64,000 nt of DNA from Agarivorans sp. TSD2052. GTDB taxonomy: Bacteria > Pseudomonadota > Gammaproteobacteria > Enterobacterales > Celerinatantimonadaceae. Below, one piece after another: positions 25,604 through 36,000 of the stretch. The position numbers and the translations under genes were made by a program. The stretch is taken from positions 404,501-468,500 of the forward strand of contig NZ_CP096670.1 in NCBI RefSeq assembly GCF_023238625.1. Reading direction: 5' to 3'. The notes under the pieces were generated by a model. That model did not search any database. It had not been told where the DNA came from and worked only from the letters and a program-made list of their open reading frames with translations. Every line of letters begins with the position of its first letter. Position 1 is the stretch's first letter.

Positions 25604-26086
25604 ATGGACGGTCCATTCGAGCTATCTAAAGTTAATTTTGTGATAGATAGCGACGGTCGTAAAACCGCTGCTATTTTACCTATCGAGCTATACCAACAGC
25701 TACTTTCACTACGCGAATTAGTGGTAGAAAGCAGCCAGCATGCCGTTTCGGCAGACTATTCTTTTAGTGTTAAACAGGCCGTGGCGCACGGTTACCCGGT
25801 TGGGGCAAAAATAAAACCTGGCTTTATGGTGGTGAAGGGATCGACGGCCAATGGTGGCGGTGCCGACTCTTTACGTCCGGCTGTATTGGCCTTGCGTGAG
25901 CAGTTACTTGAAGATACCGTTCTTTGTCGTCAAGGCGATGGTTACGAATTTATGCGTGATTATCAATTCTCTAGCCCCAGCTCTGCTGCTTGCTTGATTG
26001 CGGGAAATGCACGTAGTGGCTTAGATGCTTGGCTAGATAAATGGGGACGAAGCCTGAAAGACCGTGGTTATGGTAAAAAGCGCTAG
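25604..26086 (+). CDS. DUF4357 protein with Phd-like N-terminus
   Basis: A 160-residue cytoplasmic protein of unknown function. Residues 1-40 (VNFVIDSDGRKTAAILPIELYQQLL) resemble the beta-strand plus helix opening of Phd/RelB antitoxins. Residues ~70-155 (GFMVVKGSTANGGGADSL, then DYQFSSPSSAACLIAGNARSGLDAW) match DUF4357, usually found at the end of restriction or DNA-associated proteins. No toxin gene is adjacent. An imperfect palindrome TTGTG-N9-CACAA (25562-25580) lies just upstream and could be an autoregulatory site. A bidirectional terminator follows. Confidence 0.7.
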   Translation: MDGPFELSKVNFVIDSDGRKTAAILPIELYQQLLSLRELVVESSQHAVSADYSFSVKQAVAHGYPVGAKIKPGFMVVKGSTANGGGADSLRPAVLALREQLLEDTVLCRQGDGYEFMRDYQFSSPSSAACLIAGNARSGLDAWLDKWGRSLKDRGYGKKR

Positions 26087-26105
26087 TTGCTCGCTGTTCA
26101 TCAAT

Positions 26106-26134
26106 AAAAAAAGAGCGCTAAGCGCTCTTTTTTT
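26106..26134. terminator. Bidirectional terminator between DUF4357 gene and ald
   Basis: Perfect 13-bp stem AAAAAAAGAGCGC-TAA-GCGCTCTTTTTTT serves both convergent genes. Confidence 0.92.
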
Positions 26135-26149
26135 ATCTTGCTACTTCAG

Positions 26150-27265
26150 CTAGGACAGCAACAACATAGGGTCAGTGGCTTCAAGTGCTAAGGCTTCACC
26201 CACTTCGGCACAAGTGAGTTTACCGTGCATCACATTTAAACCGTTGCGAAGATGCTCATCATCTAACAAGGCTTGTTTATAGCCTTTGTTCGCTAAGGTA
26301 ATAATGTAGGGCAATGTGGCATTATTTAATGCCATGGTTGAGGTTCTAGCTACCCCTCCTGGCATATTGGCAACACAATAATGAACTACATCATCAACGA
26401 TATAGATAGGATCTTGGTGGGTGGTGGCTTTAGATGTTTCGGCACAGCCACCTTGGTCAATCGCTACGTCAACGATCGCGCTACCCGCTTTCATGCGTTT
26501 TACTAAATCTTTAGTAATTAATTTAGGGGCCGCGGCACCCGGTAGTAATACCCCTCCAATCACTAAATCAGCTTCTAATACATGTTGTTCAATGCTGCTG
26601 CTGGTGGAGTAAACCGTTTTAAGTTTACCGTGGTATTCAGCATCAATAGCGCGTAGTACATCAATGTTACGATCTAAAATGGCGACATCTGCTCCCATGC
26701 CAACCGCCATTTGAGCAGCGTTGCGGCCAACCATGCCACCACCAATAATGGTCACCTTGGCGGGTTCTACACCTGGTACACCACCTAGCAACAAGCCTCT
26801 ACCACCTTTAGATTTCTCTAAAGCTAGCGCGCCAGCTTGAATCGCCATTCTGCCAGCGACTTCAGACATTGGCGCAAGTAGCGGTAGTCCGCCGCGTGGG
26901 CTGGTGACGGTTTCATAGGCGATGCATACCGCACCTGACTTGATGAGGTCATGGGTTTGTTCTGGATCGGGGGCAAGGTGCAAATAAGTAAATAGCAATT
27001 GGTCTTCGCGCAACATGGCGCGTTCAATGGCTTGCGGCTCTTTTACTTTGACAATCATATCCGCAGCAGCAAATACGTCGGCTGCGCTGCTCGCTATGCT
27101 AGCACCTACCGCTTGATAATCTTTATCGTCAAAACCAATACCTGCGCCGGCCAAAGTTTCAACGGTGACCTGATGACCCTGTTGAATTAATTCGTTTACA
27201 CTGGCGGGTGTCATACCGACACGATATTCGTGATTTTTTATTTCTTTAGGTACACCAATCAACAT
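26150..27265 (-). CDS. ald: Alanine dehydrogenase
   Basis: NAD-dependent oxidative deamination of L-alanine to pyruvate and ammonium, reversible. The 371 residues begin [20 protein letters not shown], the substrate-binding N-terminal signature, and carry the NAD-binding [20 protein letters not shown] near residue 170 and [18 protein letters not shown] near residue 300, typical of Ald. AAGGAG precedes the ATG. Likely involved in alanine use or nitrogen assimilation; no lrp-type regulator is adjacent. Confidence 0.96.
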   Translation of the reverse strand: MLIGVPKEIKNHEYRVGMTPASVNELIQQGHQVTVETLAGAGIGFDDKDYQAVGASIASSAADVFAAADMIVKVKEPQAIERAMLREDQLLFTYLHLAPDPEQTHDLIKSGAVCIAYETVTSPRGGLPLLAPMSEVAGRMAIQAGALALEKSKGGRGLLLGGVPGVEPAKVTIIGGGMVGRNAAQMAVGMGADVAILDRNIDVLRAIDAEYHGKLKTVYSTSSSIEQHVLEADLVIGGVLLPGAAAPKLITKDLVKRMKAGSAIVDVAIDQGGCAETSKATTHQDPIYIVDDVVHYCVANMPGGVARTSTMALNNATLPYIITLANKGYKQALLDDEHLRNGLNVMHGKLTCAEVGEALALEATDPMLLLS

Positions 27266-27452
27266 AGTGATTAACTCCTTTTAATTGTTTTATATTGGTC
27301 ATATATGCGGCTCTTATCTTTAACATATAGTTAATTGCTTTGTTTATGCAAGAGGTTTTTGGTGTAACCGTCTGTGTTGTATTTGGCTGATCGGTAGGAT
27401 ATGTTGTGTTCATGTTAAAGACTAAAACAAAGTCATGGGAAATGAATAAATC

Positions 27453-28040
27453 ATGCAGCAAAATATTCTAAATCAGGTTTTAAACGATATTGATCAATTT
27501 AACCTAAATGATCCAAATAAGCAGTTTGATGAACTTGGTAGTGAGCATGCCAAAGAGTTTTTATATGGCAAGCGCATGTCCAACTGCTTACATGAATTTA
27601 TGGATGCACCACCGGTTGAACTACAAATAGCCGCCCGCGCTCAGCATATTGGCCGTTGGTTATCATTGCGTAGTGATTACCCTGAAGGAAAGGCGGGGTA
27701 TTTAAAGTGGCGAACTGATTTAGGCAAGAAGCATGCAGAGTTGTGCGCTGATATTATGCGTAAGCGTGATTTAGGCGAAAACTTAATTGACGCTACCTGT
27801 AGTTTGTTACGAAAGGAAAAGCTTAAGCGCAACCCTCTCACTCAAGCTTTAGAGGACGTCATTTGTTTAGTGTTTTTGAAGTACTACTTTATTGATTTCG
27901 CTAATAAACATCAGCATGAAAAGGTGATCGATATCGTGCAAAAAACCTGGGCGAAAATGTCTCCTGAAGGCCAAAAAGCAGCCTTAGCTTTAGATTTGTC
28001 AGACCAGGCCTTGAGTTTGGTGCAGCAAGCTTTAGCCTAA
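27453..28040 (+). CDS. DUF4202 family protein
   Basis: A 195-residue soluble protein. Recognised by ARAQHIGRWLSLRSDYPEGK then GYLKWRTDLGKKHAELCADI near residues 58-105, followed by EDVICLVFLKYYFIDFANKH; these Arg/His/Trp-rich motifs define DUF4202, with no established activity. Weak ribosome site (GGGAA). Divergent from ald across 187 bases and followed by glpX after 71 bases. Confidence 0.8.
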   Translation: MQQNILNQVLNDIDQFNLNDPNKQFDELGSEHAKEFLYGKRMSNCLHEFMDAPPVELQIAARAQHIGRWLSLRSDYPEGKAGYLKWRTDLGKKHAELCADIMRKRDLGENLIDATCSLLRKEKLKRNPLTQALEDVICLVFLKYYFIDFANKHQHEKVIDIVQKTWAKMSPEGQKAALALDLSDQALSLVQQALA

Positions 28041-28111
28041 CTAAGTTGGCTGAATAAAACATAATCTTGTGCTAGTATTCGTCACGATTTTTAGTTGATT
28101 AGGCGTTTCCG

Positions 28112-29119
28112 ATGAGAAGAGATCTGGCATTTCGTTTTTCCCGCGTAACTGAAGCTGCAGCACTAGCTGGCTATAAATGGTTAGGCCGTGGTGACAAAAA
28201 TATTGCTGATAATGCAGCAGTACAAGCAATGCGTATCATGCTCAATGATATTGATATTGATGGCGAAGTGGTTATTGGTGAGGGTGAAATTGACGATGCG
28301 CCAATGTTGTATATTGGTGAGCATGTTGGCACCGGTGGCGAAGGCGTTGATATTGCCGTAGATCCCATTGAAGGTACGCGAATGACGGCGATGGGCCAGA
28401 ACAATGCCGTTGCTGTGCTCGCGGTTGGTGAAAAAGGTGCCTTTTTACGTGCGCCTGATATGTACATGGAAAAGTTAGTTGTTGGGCCTGAAGCCAAAGG
28501 TTGCATCGATTTGAATCTGTCTTTAGAAGACAACATTAAAATGGTGGCGTCGGTGCTAGGTAAAGACCTAAGTGAGATGACGGTTATCACTTTAGCTAAG
28601 CCACGTCACGATGGCGTGATTAGCCAGATGCAAACATTGGGTGTGCGGGTATTTGCTATTCCTGATGGTGATGTCGCAGCGTCTATTTTGTCTTGTATGC
28701 CTCTGAGCGAAGTAGACATGATGTACTGTGTCGGTGGTGCACCAGAAGGCGTTATTTCTGCAGCAGTCATTCGCGCTTTAGGTGGCGATATGCAAGGCCG
28801 TTTAATTCCGCGCAATCAAGTGAAAGAAGATAGCCCTGAAAACCGCGCTATAGCTGAAGATGAAATTCGTCGCTGTGAAGCCGAAGGTATTCAAGTGAAC
28901 AGTGTGTTGTTACTTGGGGACTTAGCGAAAAATGACAATGTTATTTTTTCGGCTACCGGTATCACCAAAGGTGATTTGCTGGAAGGGATTAATCGCCAAG
29001 GTAATATCGCGACCACTGAAACCTTATTGGTTCGCGGTAAAACACGTACCATCCGTAAAATTCAATCGACTCACTATTTAGACCGTAAGAATGACGATCT
29101 AAAAGCGATTATTTTGTAG
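28112..29119 (+). CDS. glpX: Class II fructose-1,6-bisphosphatase GlpX
   Basis: Metal-dependent fructose-1,6-bisphosphatase of gluconeogenesis. The 335 residues include GDKNIADNAAVQAMR near residue 28, GEVVIGEGEIDDAPMLYIGE near 52, the metal/substrate site VDIAVDPIEGTRM near 80 and VGGAPEGVISAAVIRALGG near 210, all diagnostic of GlpX. No glpF or glpK is adjacent, so a general gluconeogenic role is likely. A bidirectional terminator follows. Confidence 0.95.
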   Translation: MRRDLAFRFSRVTEAAALAGYKWLGRGDKNIADNAAVQAMRIMLNDIDIDGEVVIGEGEIDDAPMLYIGEHVGTGGEGVDIAVDPIEGTRMTAMGQNNAVAVLAVGEKGAFLRAPDMYMEKLVVGPEAKGCIDLNLSLEDNIKMVASVLGKDLSEMTVITLAKPRHDGVISQMQTLGVRVFAIPDGDVAASILSCMPLSEVDMMYCVGGAPEGVISAAVIRALGGDMQGRLIPRNQVKEDSPENRAIAEDEIRRCEAEGIQVNSVLLLGDLAKNDNVIFSATGITKGDLLEGINRQGNIATTETLLVRGKTRTIRKIQSTHYLDRKNDDLKAIIL

Positions 29120-29144
29120 CTTAGCTGCGAAACCAAATGAGACT

Positions 29145-29173
29145 AAAAACCAGAGCTAAGCTCTGGTTTTTTT
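29145..29173. terminator. Bidirectional terminator between glpX and GNAT gene
   Basis: Stem AAAAACCAGAGC-TAA-GCTCTGGTTTTT with T tracts on both strands. It overlaps the stop codon of the convergent acetyltransferase gene. Confidence 0.9.
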
Positions 29174-29546
29174 ATAGTTTAAATTCAAACTGATTATTTA
29201 GTCCCAAATGCTGATAGAAGCCGAGAGCTGGCGCATCATTGCTATGCGGAAACTGCAAATAATTCAGTTGTTTAGACTCAGCCAATTGCAACAGCTGTTG
29301 AAACATAAACAAGCCAATGCCACGCCTTTGGGTTAGCTCTCTTACACTAAATCGGTTTACCACTAGGGCTTCGCCAGTGGCTGCCACTACGCAATAGGCC
29401 ACGACTCTTTGGTTAAAAACACAGTAATAAAGCTGGTCTGATTGCTGCCAATTTAGCCATTGTGCTGGCTCTACTAAGGGAGCTATTTTAGTCAGATCAT
29501 TGGAGTATGTCGGCCACACATCTGCGGCCTGAAAAGATAAACGCAT
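29172..29546 (-). CDS. GNAT acetyltransferase-fold protein, PanZ-like
   Basis: A 124-residue GNAT-fold protein. The acetyl-CoA loop is RRGIG within VNRFSVRELTQRRGIGLFM; in E. coli PanZ (PanM) the matching stretch is LRVREVTRRRGVG. Length and the opening NDLTKIAP also recall PanZ, which binds acetyl-CoA and promotes PanD maturation. Overall similarity is modest, so a generic N-acetyltransferase is the alternative. It converges on glpX. Confidence 0.7.
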   Translation of the reverse strand: MRLSFQAADVWPTYSNDLTKIAPLVEPAQWLNWQQSDQLYYCVFNQRVVAYCVVAATGEALVVNRFSVRELTQRRGIGLFMFQQLLQLAESKQLNYLQFPHSNDAPALGFYQHLGLNNQFEFKL

Positions 29547-29571
29547 AGTACCTGCAAATAAAAGTTGGTGG

Positions 29572-30033
29572 TTAAATCACTTTAGGCAGTGGTAAATCAG
29601 AATGTTGCTCAATATTTAAGTTATGCCAATTTTTCAAGAAGTCCTGTGAGTCTTGGCAAATAGCCGTTAAAAGTTTCTTAAGATCATTGTTGAGGTGTTC
29701 ACTGTCTTGATTGGCCAATTGATTAATGGTGTAACTTAGCTCGTAAATGAAAGGGCCTAAATCATACAAATTATTCGGTCCGATATTGCGTTTATGGTTG
29801 GGCTGAGCTTGACGTTTTCGCCAAGTACTAAAGGTCACCATAAAAATATTTATAAGCTGTTTCGCTTCGCGGCAGTTTAAGCAAGAGTGTCTAATCCACC
29901 ATGGCGCTGTTCCTTGTAGAAAGCGCACACAATCTTCCACAACATTATTGACGTAAATGTCATCAATATAAGCTGGCAGTGCTTTATGTTTCATAGTGTA
30001 TTTGCAAAGTAAAACGGTGAATTTAGAGTACAC
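29572..30033 (-). CDS. Hypothetical protein, unrecognised
   Basis: A 153-residue frame with no family I recognise. The protein is soluble and helix-rich, with two Cys in a CLNC arrangement near residue 55 (RHSCLNCREAKQLINIF) and a basic stretch (STWRKRQAQPNHKRN). The frame opens at GTG 30033; an ATG at 29994 (MKHKALPAYIDDIYVN) may be the real start, but neither has a clear ribosome site. It lies 25 bases upstream of the acetyltransferase gene on the same strand and could be co-transcribed. Confidence 0.55.
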   Translation of the reverse strand: MYSKFTVLLCKYTMKHKALPAYIDDIYVNNVVEDCVRFLQGTAPWWIRHSCLNCREAKQLINIFMVTFSTWRKRQAQPNHKRNIGPNNLYDLGPFIYELSYTINQLANQDSEHLNNDLKKLLTAICQDSQDFLKNWHNLNIEQHSDLPLPKVI

Positions 30034-30356
30034 ATTTTGCTATCACAAACCAAGAGTGCTGAAATGATTTTAGTGCAATTCTCGTGATTTTAGTTCTGTC
30101 ACAAAGATTGAATTTGTGGCTAAGTCGTTTAAATATATAGCTGTCAAGCAAACGCTACATGTGGTGTAGTTGGAAATATGATATCTGTCAACTAATCCTT
30201 GTTTGCTTATTGTACAAAAGCAGGATGTTTGCCAGAATGCTTTGCTAATATATTGATTTTTTTATATATAGCCCGCGTAAAAATAATTAGTACCCATTTA
30301 TTAGGTACAATACTCTAAATGCAGCGGTAGCTAACGCTTTTTATGGATGATAAGCA
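30034..30356. other. AT-rich intergenic region upstream of minor-pilin operon
   Basis: A 323-base AT-rich stretch without a credible gene. It must contain the promoter of fimT; I see several AT-rich -10-like hexamers but no convincing sigma54 -24/-12 site. Confidence 0.5.
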
Positions 30357-30914
30357 ATGCTTGTTAGTAGCAAACAACACCACAAAATGCAGGGCTTTAC
30401 CCTGATGGAATTGATGATCGCGGTCGCTATTTTGATTATTGTGATGGTCATCGCGGTACCGTCAATTCAAGGTCTCATGGAAGACAATAAGCAAAAAGTC
30501 ACCCGTGACTTATTGGCTAACAGTCTGATTGTTGCCCAACAAGAAGCCATTCGTAACAATCTTTCCAGTTATGTATGCCCGACGACTAATGGTACTAGTT
30601 GTGAGGCTGCTTGGGGAGCCAATAAAGGCTGGTTGGTTTACCTCGATACAAATCGAGATGGCTCTTTAGACAGCCGTAATCCCAACGCCCAGATTATTGC
30701 TGCCTACCCTAAGCCTCAATCTGGAGAGCTTAAATACAGCCCTTCAGCAAACGGTAGCACCAGTACCTTGGTACGTTTCTTTCCTACAGGCCATGCATCG
30801 GCAGGAGAGCTAACCGTGTGCGCACCGTCTAATGACTATCAAGATCAACGTATTTCACTTACGCGTATGGGGAGGATTGAGTATGCAGCTCCGTCAACAA
30901 CTTACTGCCCATAA
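30357..30914 (+). CDS. fimT: Type IV minor pilin, GspH/FimT family
   Basis: Minor pseudopilin of the type IV pilus priming complex. The 185 residues begin with a short leader and prepilin-peptidase site QGFTLMELMIAVAILIIVMV (cleavage after Gly, Glu at +5). A GspH-type domain follows (RDLLANSLIVAQQEAIRNN) with Cys residues likely in disulfides. GGATGATAAGC precedes the ATG. First gene of a six-gene operon. Confidence 0.9.
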   Translation: MLVSSKQHHKMQGFTLMELMIAVAILIIVMVIAVPSIQGLMEDNKQKVTRDLLANSLIVAQQEAIRNNLSSYVCPTTNGTSCEAAWGANKGWLVYLDTNRDGSLDSRNPNAQIIAAYPKPQSGELKYSPSANGSTSTLVRFFPTGHASAGELTVCAPSNDYQDQRISLTRMGRIEYAAPSTTYCP

Positions 30915-31401
30915 GCAACAGGGTTTTACCTTAATTGAATTGTTGATTGCGGTGGTTATTGTTGCAATTGGCCTGCTAGGCCATGCCGCTTTGCAAATTC
31001 AGTCGGTGAATACCGCCCAACAAGCACGTTTCGCGCAAACGGCTAATATCGCCATGTTAGATCTGGTGCAGCGCTTCAGCGCATTACCCGCGTCAACGGT
31101 GAATAATGAATTTAATGCCAGCAACCTGGCTGATGGCGCTGCCCCTAGCAGCCTAAATTGTGCCTTAAGCACCGTAAGCTGTACTCGCGCTCAGTTTGCC
31201 GCTTATGAAATCAGTGATTGGTTCGCCACCGTTAGCCCTTATATTCCGCAACTACGTTTTTCGCTAAATCATTCGAACAATCTCGTTACAGTACAAATGA
31301 CTTGGGATGCCAATTTAAGTGGCTCTGGAGTCGCAAATTGTAATGCTGACGCCAGTGGAAATGGTCACCAGTGCAGCGAGGTGGCGGTATGGGTAAGGTA
31401 A
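30883..31401 (+). CDS. pilV: Type IV minor pilin PilV
   Basis: Minor pilin, 172 residues, with prepilin site QGFTLIELLIAVVIVAIGLL and the PilV-typical GHAALQIQSVNTAQQARFAQ. ATG 30883 is chosen because GGAGG lies eight bases before it; the frame could be extended upstream without support. It overlaps the end of fimT by 32 bases, so the two are translated in a coupled fashion. Confidence 0.9.
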   Translation: MQLRQQLTAHKQQGFTLIELLIAVVIVAIGLLGHAALQIQSVNTAQQARFAQTANIAMLDLVQRFSALPASTVNNEFNASNLADGAAPSSLNCALSTVSCTRAQFAAYEISDWFATVSPYIPQLRFSLNHSNNLVTVQMTWDANLSGSGVANCNADASGNGHQCSEVAVWVR

Positions 31402-32162
31402 TGACAAAACAAACGGGTTTTGGTTTGGTTGAGTTGATGATTGCCCTCGTGTTGTCATTGCTGGTAGTGGGCGGTTTATATGCCGCTTTAATTGGTGACC
31501 AAAAAAGCTATGAAGCAACCAGGGCCAGTCATCTATTAGTTAATAAAAACCGCATGGGCATGCAAACCTTGCGTTTATACCTGCAACAAGCTGGATTTCG
31601 TGATTATAACCAGTTGTATCAAAACACCCTGTTATCAAATGTCCCCGCTGCCGATGCTTTTGGTTTCACTTGGGCTGAAGGGCAGATGCTGCAAGGCCTG
31701 GAAAATCAAGCCAGTTTTAGTGGTGCTAAAGCAAATACCGACGTGATTAGTTTGCGGTATTTTGGCGCGGCGGCTCCTAATAACAGCATCTTTCAATGTA
31801 ACGGAGATGAGCTGGCAGAAAATACCCAAACTACGGTTACTTTCTTTGTTTCCACCAGCAATCAACTGGTATGTCGAGATAACACCGGCGACACGGTATT
31901 TGATGAAGATATCGATAATATACAAATATTGTACGGCAGCCTTGATGATAGTGATTACAAATACTTTAAAGCCAGTGAAGTGACCGACTGGTTGCAAATT
32001 AACCGAGTTAAAATGGGTATTTTGGTGACTCAAGAAGTCTCCATGAGCAACCTAAGCAATAGTAATAGCTATGAATTGCTGGATGAGACTATTACCGCGT
32101 CAGACCAGATGTTACGTCAGGCGGTGTCAGAAACAGTGTTACTTCTTAATCAAGGATCGTAA
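31389..32162 (+). CDS. pilW: Type IV pilus assembly protein PilW
   Basis: Minor pilin PilW, 257 residues, with leader MGKVMTKQTG and prepilin motif GFGLVELMIALVLSLLVVGG (Gly/Phe cleavage, Glu at +5). The remainder is a large extracellular domain with two Cys near the middle. ATG 31389 is preferred (GAGG seven bases upstream); GTG 31371 and ATG 31401 are in-frame alternatives. It overlaps pilV by 13 bases and shares one base with pilX. Confidence 0.88.
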   Translation: MGKVMTKQTGFGLVELMIALVLSLLVVGGLYAALIGDQKSYEATRASHLLVNKNRMGMQTLRLYLQQAGFRDYNQLYQNTLLSNVPAADAFGFTWAEGQMLQGLENQASFSGAKANTDVISLRYFGAAAPNNSIFQCNGDELAENTQTTVTFFVSTSNQLVCRDNTGDTVFDEDIDNIQILYGSLDDSDYKYFKASEVTDWLQINRVKMGILVTQEVSMSNLSNSNSYELLDETITASDQMLRQAVSETVLLLNQGS

Positions 32163-32683
32163 TGAACATGCCAATACAAGCATCTAAACAAGCCGGTATG
32201 GCGCTGATTATGTCGCTGATTATGGTGGTAATTATTGCCATGATTGGGGTGGCCATTGCTCAACAAGTCACCAGTGGCCGCAAGAATGCCGCGGTTCACC
32301 AAGATCATTCTATGAGTTTTGCACGGGCCACCTCAGGCATTAATGAAGCCGAGTATATTGTGCGTAAAGAAGCCTATCACGAAGATGCCAAATTGAATTT
32401 AGCTACAGCAAATAACCTAGTGACGCCGGCTTTTGCCAGCGATGAATGGTGGCACGCTGACGGTAATTGGGTTGCGGCAAATAAAATGACAACCGTCACC
32501 AATGTTGGTGGCGCTGACTTAGAGGGATCTCCCAGTTACATTATCGAAGATGGCGGGGTGGATTCGGGTTTAGTATTGGGCGTTAGCATACCCAAACGCC
32601 GCTTTTTACGTATTACCTCTAAAGCCGAAGGTGCGGGTGGTGCGGTGACTTACTTACAATCTTATGTCGCATTCATGGAGTAG
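32162..32683 (+). CDS. pilX: Type IV pilus assembly protein PilX
   Basis: Minor pilin PilX, 173 residues. The N-terminal hydrophobic helix QAGMALIMSLIMVVIIAMIG is of the PilX type, which has Ala/Met near the cleavage site instead of FTLIE. The HQDHSMSFARATSGINEAEY stretch matches the PilX core. Its ATG overlaps the pilW stop (TAATG). Confidence 0.85.
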   Translation: MNMPIQASKQAGMALIMSLIMVVIIAMIGVAIAQQVTSGRKNAAVHQDHSMSFARATSGINEAEYIVRKEAYHEDAKLNLATANNLVTPAFASDEWWHADGNWVAANKMTTVTNVGGADLEGSPSYIIEDGGVDSGLVLGVSIPKRRFLRITSKAEGAGGAVTYLQSYVAFME

Positions 32684-32687
32684 CACA

Positions 32688-33092
32688 GTGAAACAAGTAA
32701 AAGGATTTACCCTAATAGAGGTGATGATCACGGTGGCGATTATTGCCATTTTAGCCGCTATTGCCTACCCCAGTTATTTGAGCCATGTGCAATCTACTCG
32801 CCGTGAAGAAGCCAAACGAACTTTGGTGGAAGCAGCACAACATATGGAAAGTTTTTACGCCATGAATCTAAGTTATACTGGAGCCGCCGATACTAGTGGC
32901 AATCTTAATCATTTCTCCGCTGACACTGACTTCAATAGCTATTACACCCTTGCAGCCAGTGGTGTATCGGGTTCTGCTTACACCTTAACCGCCACAGCGA
33001 AGCCTAACGGCGGGCAAGCGGGTGATAGTTGCAGTCCAATGAGCATTAATAGCCAAGGCTTAACCACCCCTTCAAGCGGAGGTTGCTGGTAA
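32688..33092 (+). CDS. pilE: Type IV pilin-like minor pilin PilE
   Basis: Minor pilin PilE, 134 residues, with a very short leader and KGFTLIEVMITVAIIAILAA. The following AYPSYLSHVQSTRREEAKRT is typical of PilE/ComP-type minor pilins. Two Cys near the end (GDSC and GGCW) form the expected D-region disulfide. GTG 32688 is preferred over ATG 32664 because GGAG sits seven bases before it and homologues have short leaders. Here pilE precedes pilY1; in Pseudomonas the order is the reverse. Confidence 0.88.
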   Translation: MKQVKGFTLIEVMITVAIIAILAAIAYPSYLSHVQSTRREEAKRTLVEAAQHMESFYAMNLSYTGAADTSGNLNHFSADTDFNSYYTLAASGVSGSAYTLTATAKPNGGQAGDSCSPMSINSQGLTTPSSGGCW

Positions 33093-36000
33093 TGCGTATC
33101 ATGCCTAAAATTGCTTTAAGTCTTGCAACACTGGTCATATCTTCTCCTTTGTTGGCCGCAAATTTAGATTTGGCCGACGCACCGCTTTATGTGGCAACGA
33201 CACCTTCGCCGATGGTTATGCTGGTGATGGGGCGTGACCATACGCTTTTTTATGAAGCCTATAACGACGCCACTGATTTAGACGGTGATGGCGAGCTAGA
33301 TCTAAATTTCAAACCCACTAGCATAACGTATGAGGGATATTTTGATAGTTACCGTTGTTACACTTACGAGGACGATATGTTCGTTCCGGGAGAAGCGGCC
33401 GATGCAAGCACTAAAGCCTGTAGTGGTGAGTGGAGTGGCGATTTTCTAAATTACCTCACCATGTCACGCATGGATGTATTACGGAAAGTTTTGTATGGTG
33501 GCTACCGCAGTACTGATAGTAACGGCACCACGGTCTTAGAGCGGGCGTTTGTTCCGCAGGATGCGCATTCATGGGGCAAGAGCTATACCTCTGTAGCAGA
33601 AAATCTATATGACATCACACACTATACTCCTTACTCACTTCCAAATAATGAAAGGAAGCATTTTTTTGGCACTGCATCGTGGTCTGATGGTGGTACTCCT
33701 AAGTTGAAAGTTAAGCTCAACCAAGAAAATGATATTTGGAATTGGGCAACAACAGGAAGGCCAGTATTAGATGGGACGGTAGCTGATCAGCTTACATTTA
33801 ATGTTAGGGTAGCGGTTTGTGTAGAAAATAAACTAGAAGATAACTGTAAAGAGTACCAAAGCGACTTAGGGCCGGTACAAAGCAGCTACAAACCCACCGG
33901 TTTACTGCATGACTACGGCGAAGATGGCAGTATCGAGTTTGGCTTAATCACTGGTAGTTTCGATAAAAACACCTCAGGTGGAGTTTTACGCAAAGTAATA
34001 TCTGATTTTTCTGATGAAATCGATATTTCGACAGGCGTGTTTGAAGCGGAAGTAGACGGGATCGTTAGCACCATTAATAATTTACGTATTTTTGGTTTTA
34101 ATTATGGAGATAAAAGCTATCCACGAAACTTCACTAGTGGAGGGGTCACAACCACCTGTGGTTGGATCAATGATCGTCCTATCCAAAGTGGAGAATGTGC
34201 TTCATGGGGAAACCCTATCGGCGAAATGCTTTATGAAAGCTTGCGTTATTTTCATGGTGAAGAGGTTGCTAGTAGCGAGTATTCTTCAGGAAGCGGAGCT
34301 ATTGATGCCGTGCTTGGTTTACCTTATGCGCAATGGGATGACCCGTACGCTGAAACTGGCGGTAGGCCTTATTGTACCGCTGCGCACAACCTTGTAATTA
34401 GTGACTTTAGCCCGTCTTTTGATTCAGACGAATTGCCTGGCGCCACAGTGTTTCCTGAAAATAACGAAAACACCGGTAGTTACTCAACGGCAGCACTTAC
34501 CGGCTTTAATTTACAAGTCTTACTAAATACGATATCGAATAGCAGTAATGAAAACATCAGTGGGAAGTATTTTGTTGGTGAATCTACTGATGATGTTACG
34601 GGTTTATTGAGTACCGCCACGGCTCCTACAGCCAAAGAGGTTAGATCGCTGGCTAATATTCGCGGGCTATCACCTCAAGAACCCACCAAACAAGGTAGTT
34701 ATGCGGTAGCCGCAGCGGCTTATTATGGCCACAAAACAGATTTGTTTCCTTCTAAATCCGGCAAGCAAAACATTAACACGACTGTAGTCTCTATGTCTTC
34801 TTCGTTGCCTAATATTAGAGTGCTTGTCGGTGAAGACGAACAAGAAATAAACATTTTACCCTTTGCTAAAACCGTAGGCGGCCATTACCAAACAACTGCG
34901 AGTAATACTAGGGGAGGGTACCAACCTACCAATACTATCGTTGATTATTACGTGATTAAATCTGAGCCTACCGAGGGCGAGTTTGTCATTAACTATGAAG
35001 ATGCCGAGCAAGGCGCTGACCATGAAATGGACATGATTGTTCAATACACCTATAAGGTAATGGATGATTTGTGCCCGGTTTATAGCGCCGATAATAGTTG
35101 TGACGACGAACTAAAAAGAACTGGGGTGCAACTGGCGCTTAACACCACTTTTACCGCAACTGGTTTTAAACAACACGCCGGTTATGTAATTGCTGGCACC
35201 GATAAAGACGGCATTTACCTTGATGTACAAAAAAAATATGGAAATGGCAGCTTGTCAGCTCAAGATGGCACCGTGTATTACCTAGATACCCCAGAGCAGG
35301 ATGATAGCGCCTTCCCGAATAATTCTCGGGAAACCGGAAGCGAAGCAGCACTGCCGCACCAGCGTACTCGAAACTTTTTCCCAAGCGCTACTCGTGATGC
35401 AGAATACTTACCGTCTCCTTTATGGTACGCCGCTAAATGGGGCGGATTTACCGATACCAATGGCAATGGCGTGCCTGATGCGGGCGAGTGGGATAATGAC
35501 GTAAGTGGCGAGCCTGATAATTTTTTCCCAGTGACCAATGCTGGACAACTAGGCGCGCAAATTGGTAAAGCACTTGAAAAAATCGCCAGTGGAAATCAAT
35601 CCGCCACTCCACCAGTATTTAACAATACTTTTTTAAATAGCTCGGCATTTTTGTATCAATCTACCTTTGATGGCGAATACTGGAGCGGCGATGTGAAAGC
35701 TTTTGCTGCAGCAGATGCAGGGGGTTTTAGTGCAACGGAAAGCTGGAGTGCCGCAACAAGCATTGACCAACAAGAGGTTAGCTCAAGAAATATTTACACC
35801 CGTAATAGCGAGAGTAACCAAGTGGTCGATTTTGCAGCGCCCAATTCACTTGATGGTTCAGCCTCTGGTTTGAGTGCTGACCAAATTGTTGCCTTGTTGG
35901 CCGGGCAAAGTGGCTCTGATACTGTTAAGTTGGCTTATCTCACTGCCGTGATTGATTACCTGCGCGGTGATAGAACCTATGAAGAGGTCGACCTAGCTTA

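Noticed and set aside
27246-27461. Minus-strand 71-residue frame spanning the ald leader, considered as a leader peptide
   Set aside because: It has no alanine-rich stretch, no attenuator hairpin and runs through the ald start in another frame.
30034-30356. sigma54 (PilR-type) promoter upstream of fimT
   Set aside because: No GG-N10-GC element with adequate flanking bases was found.
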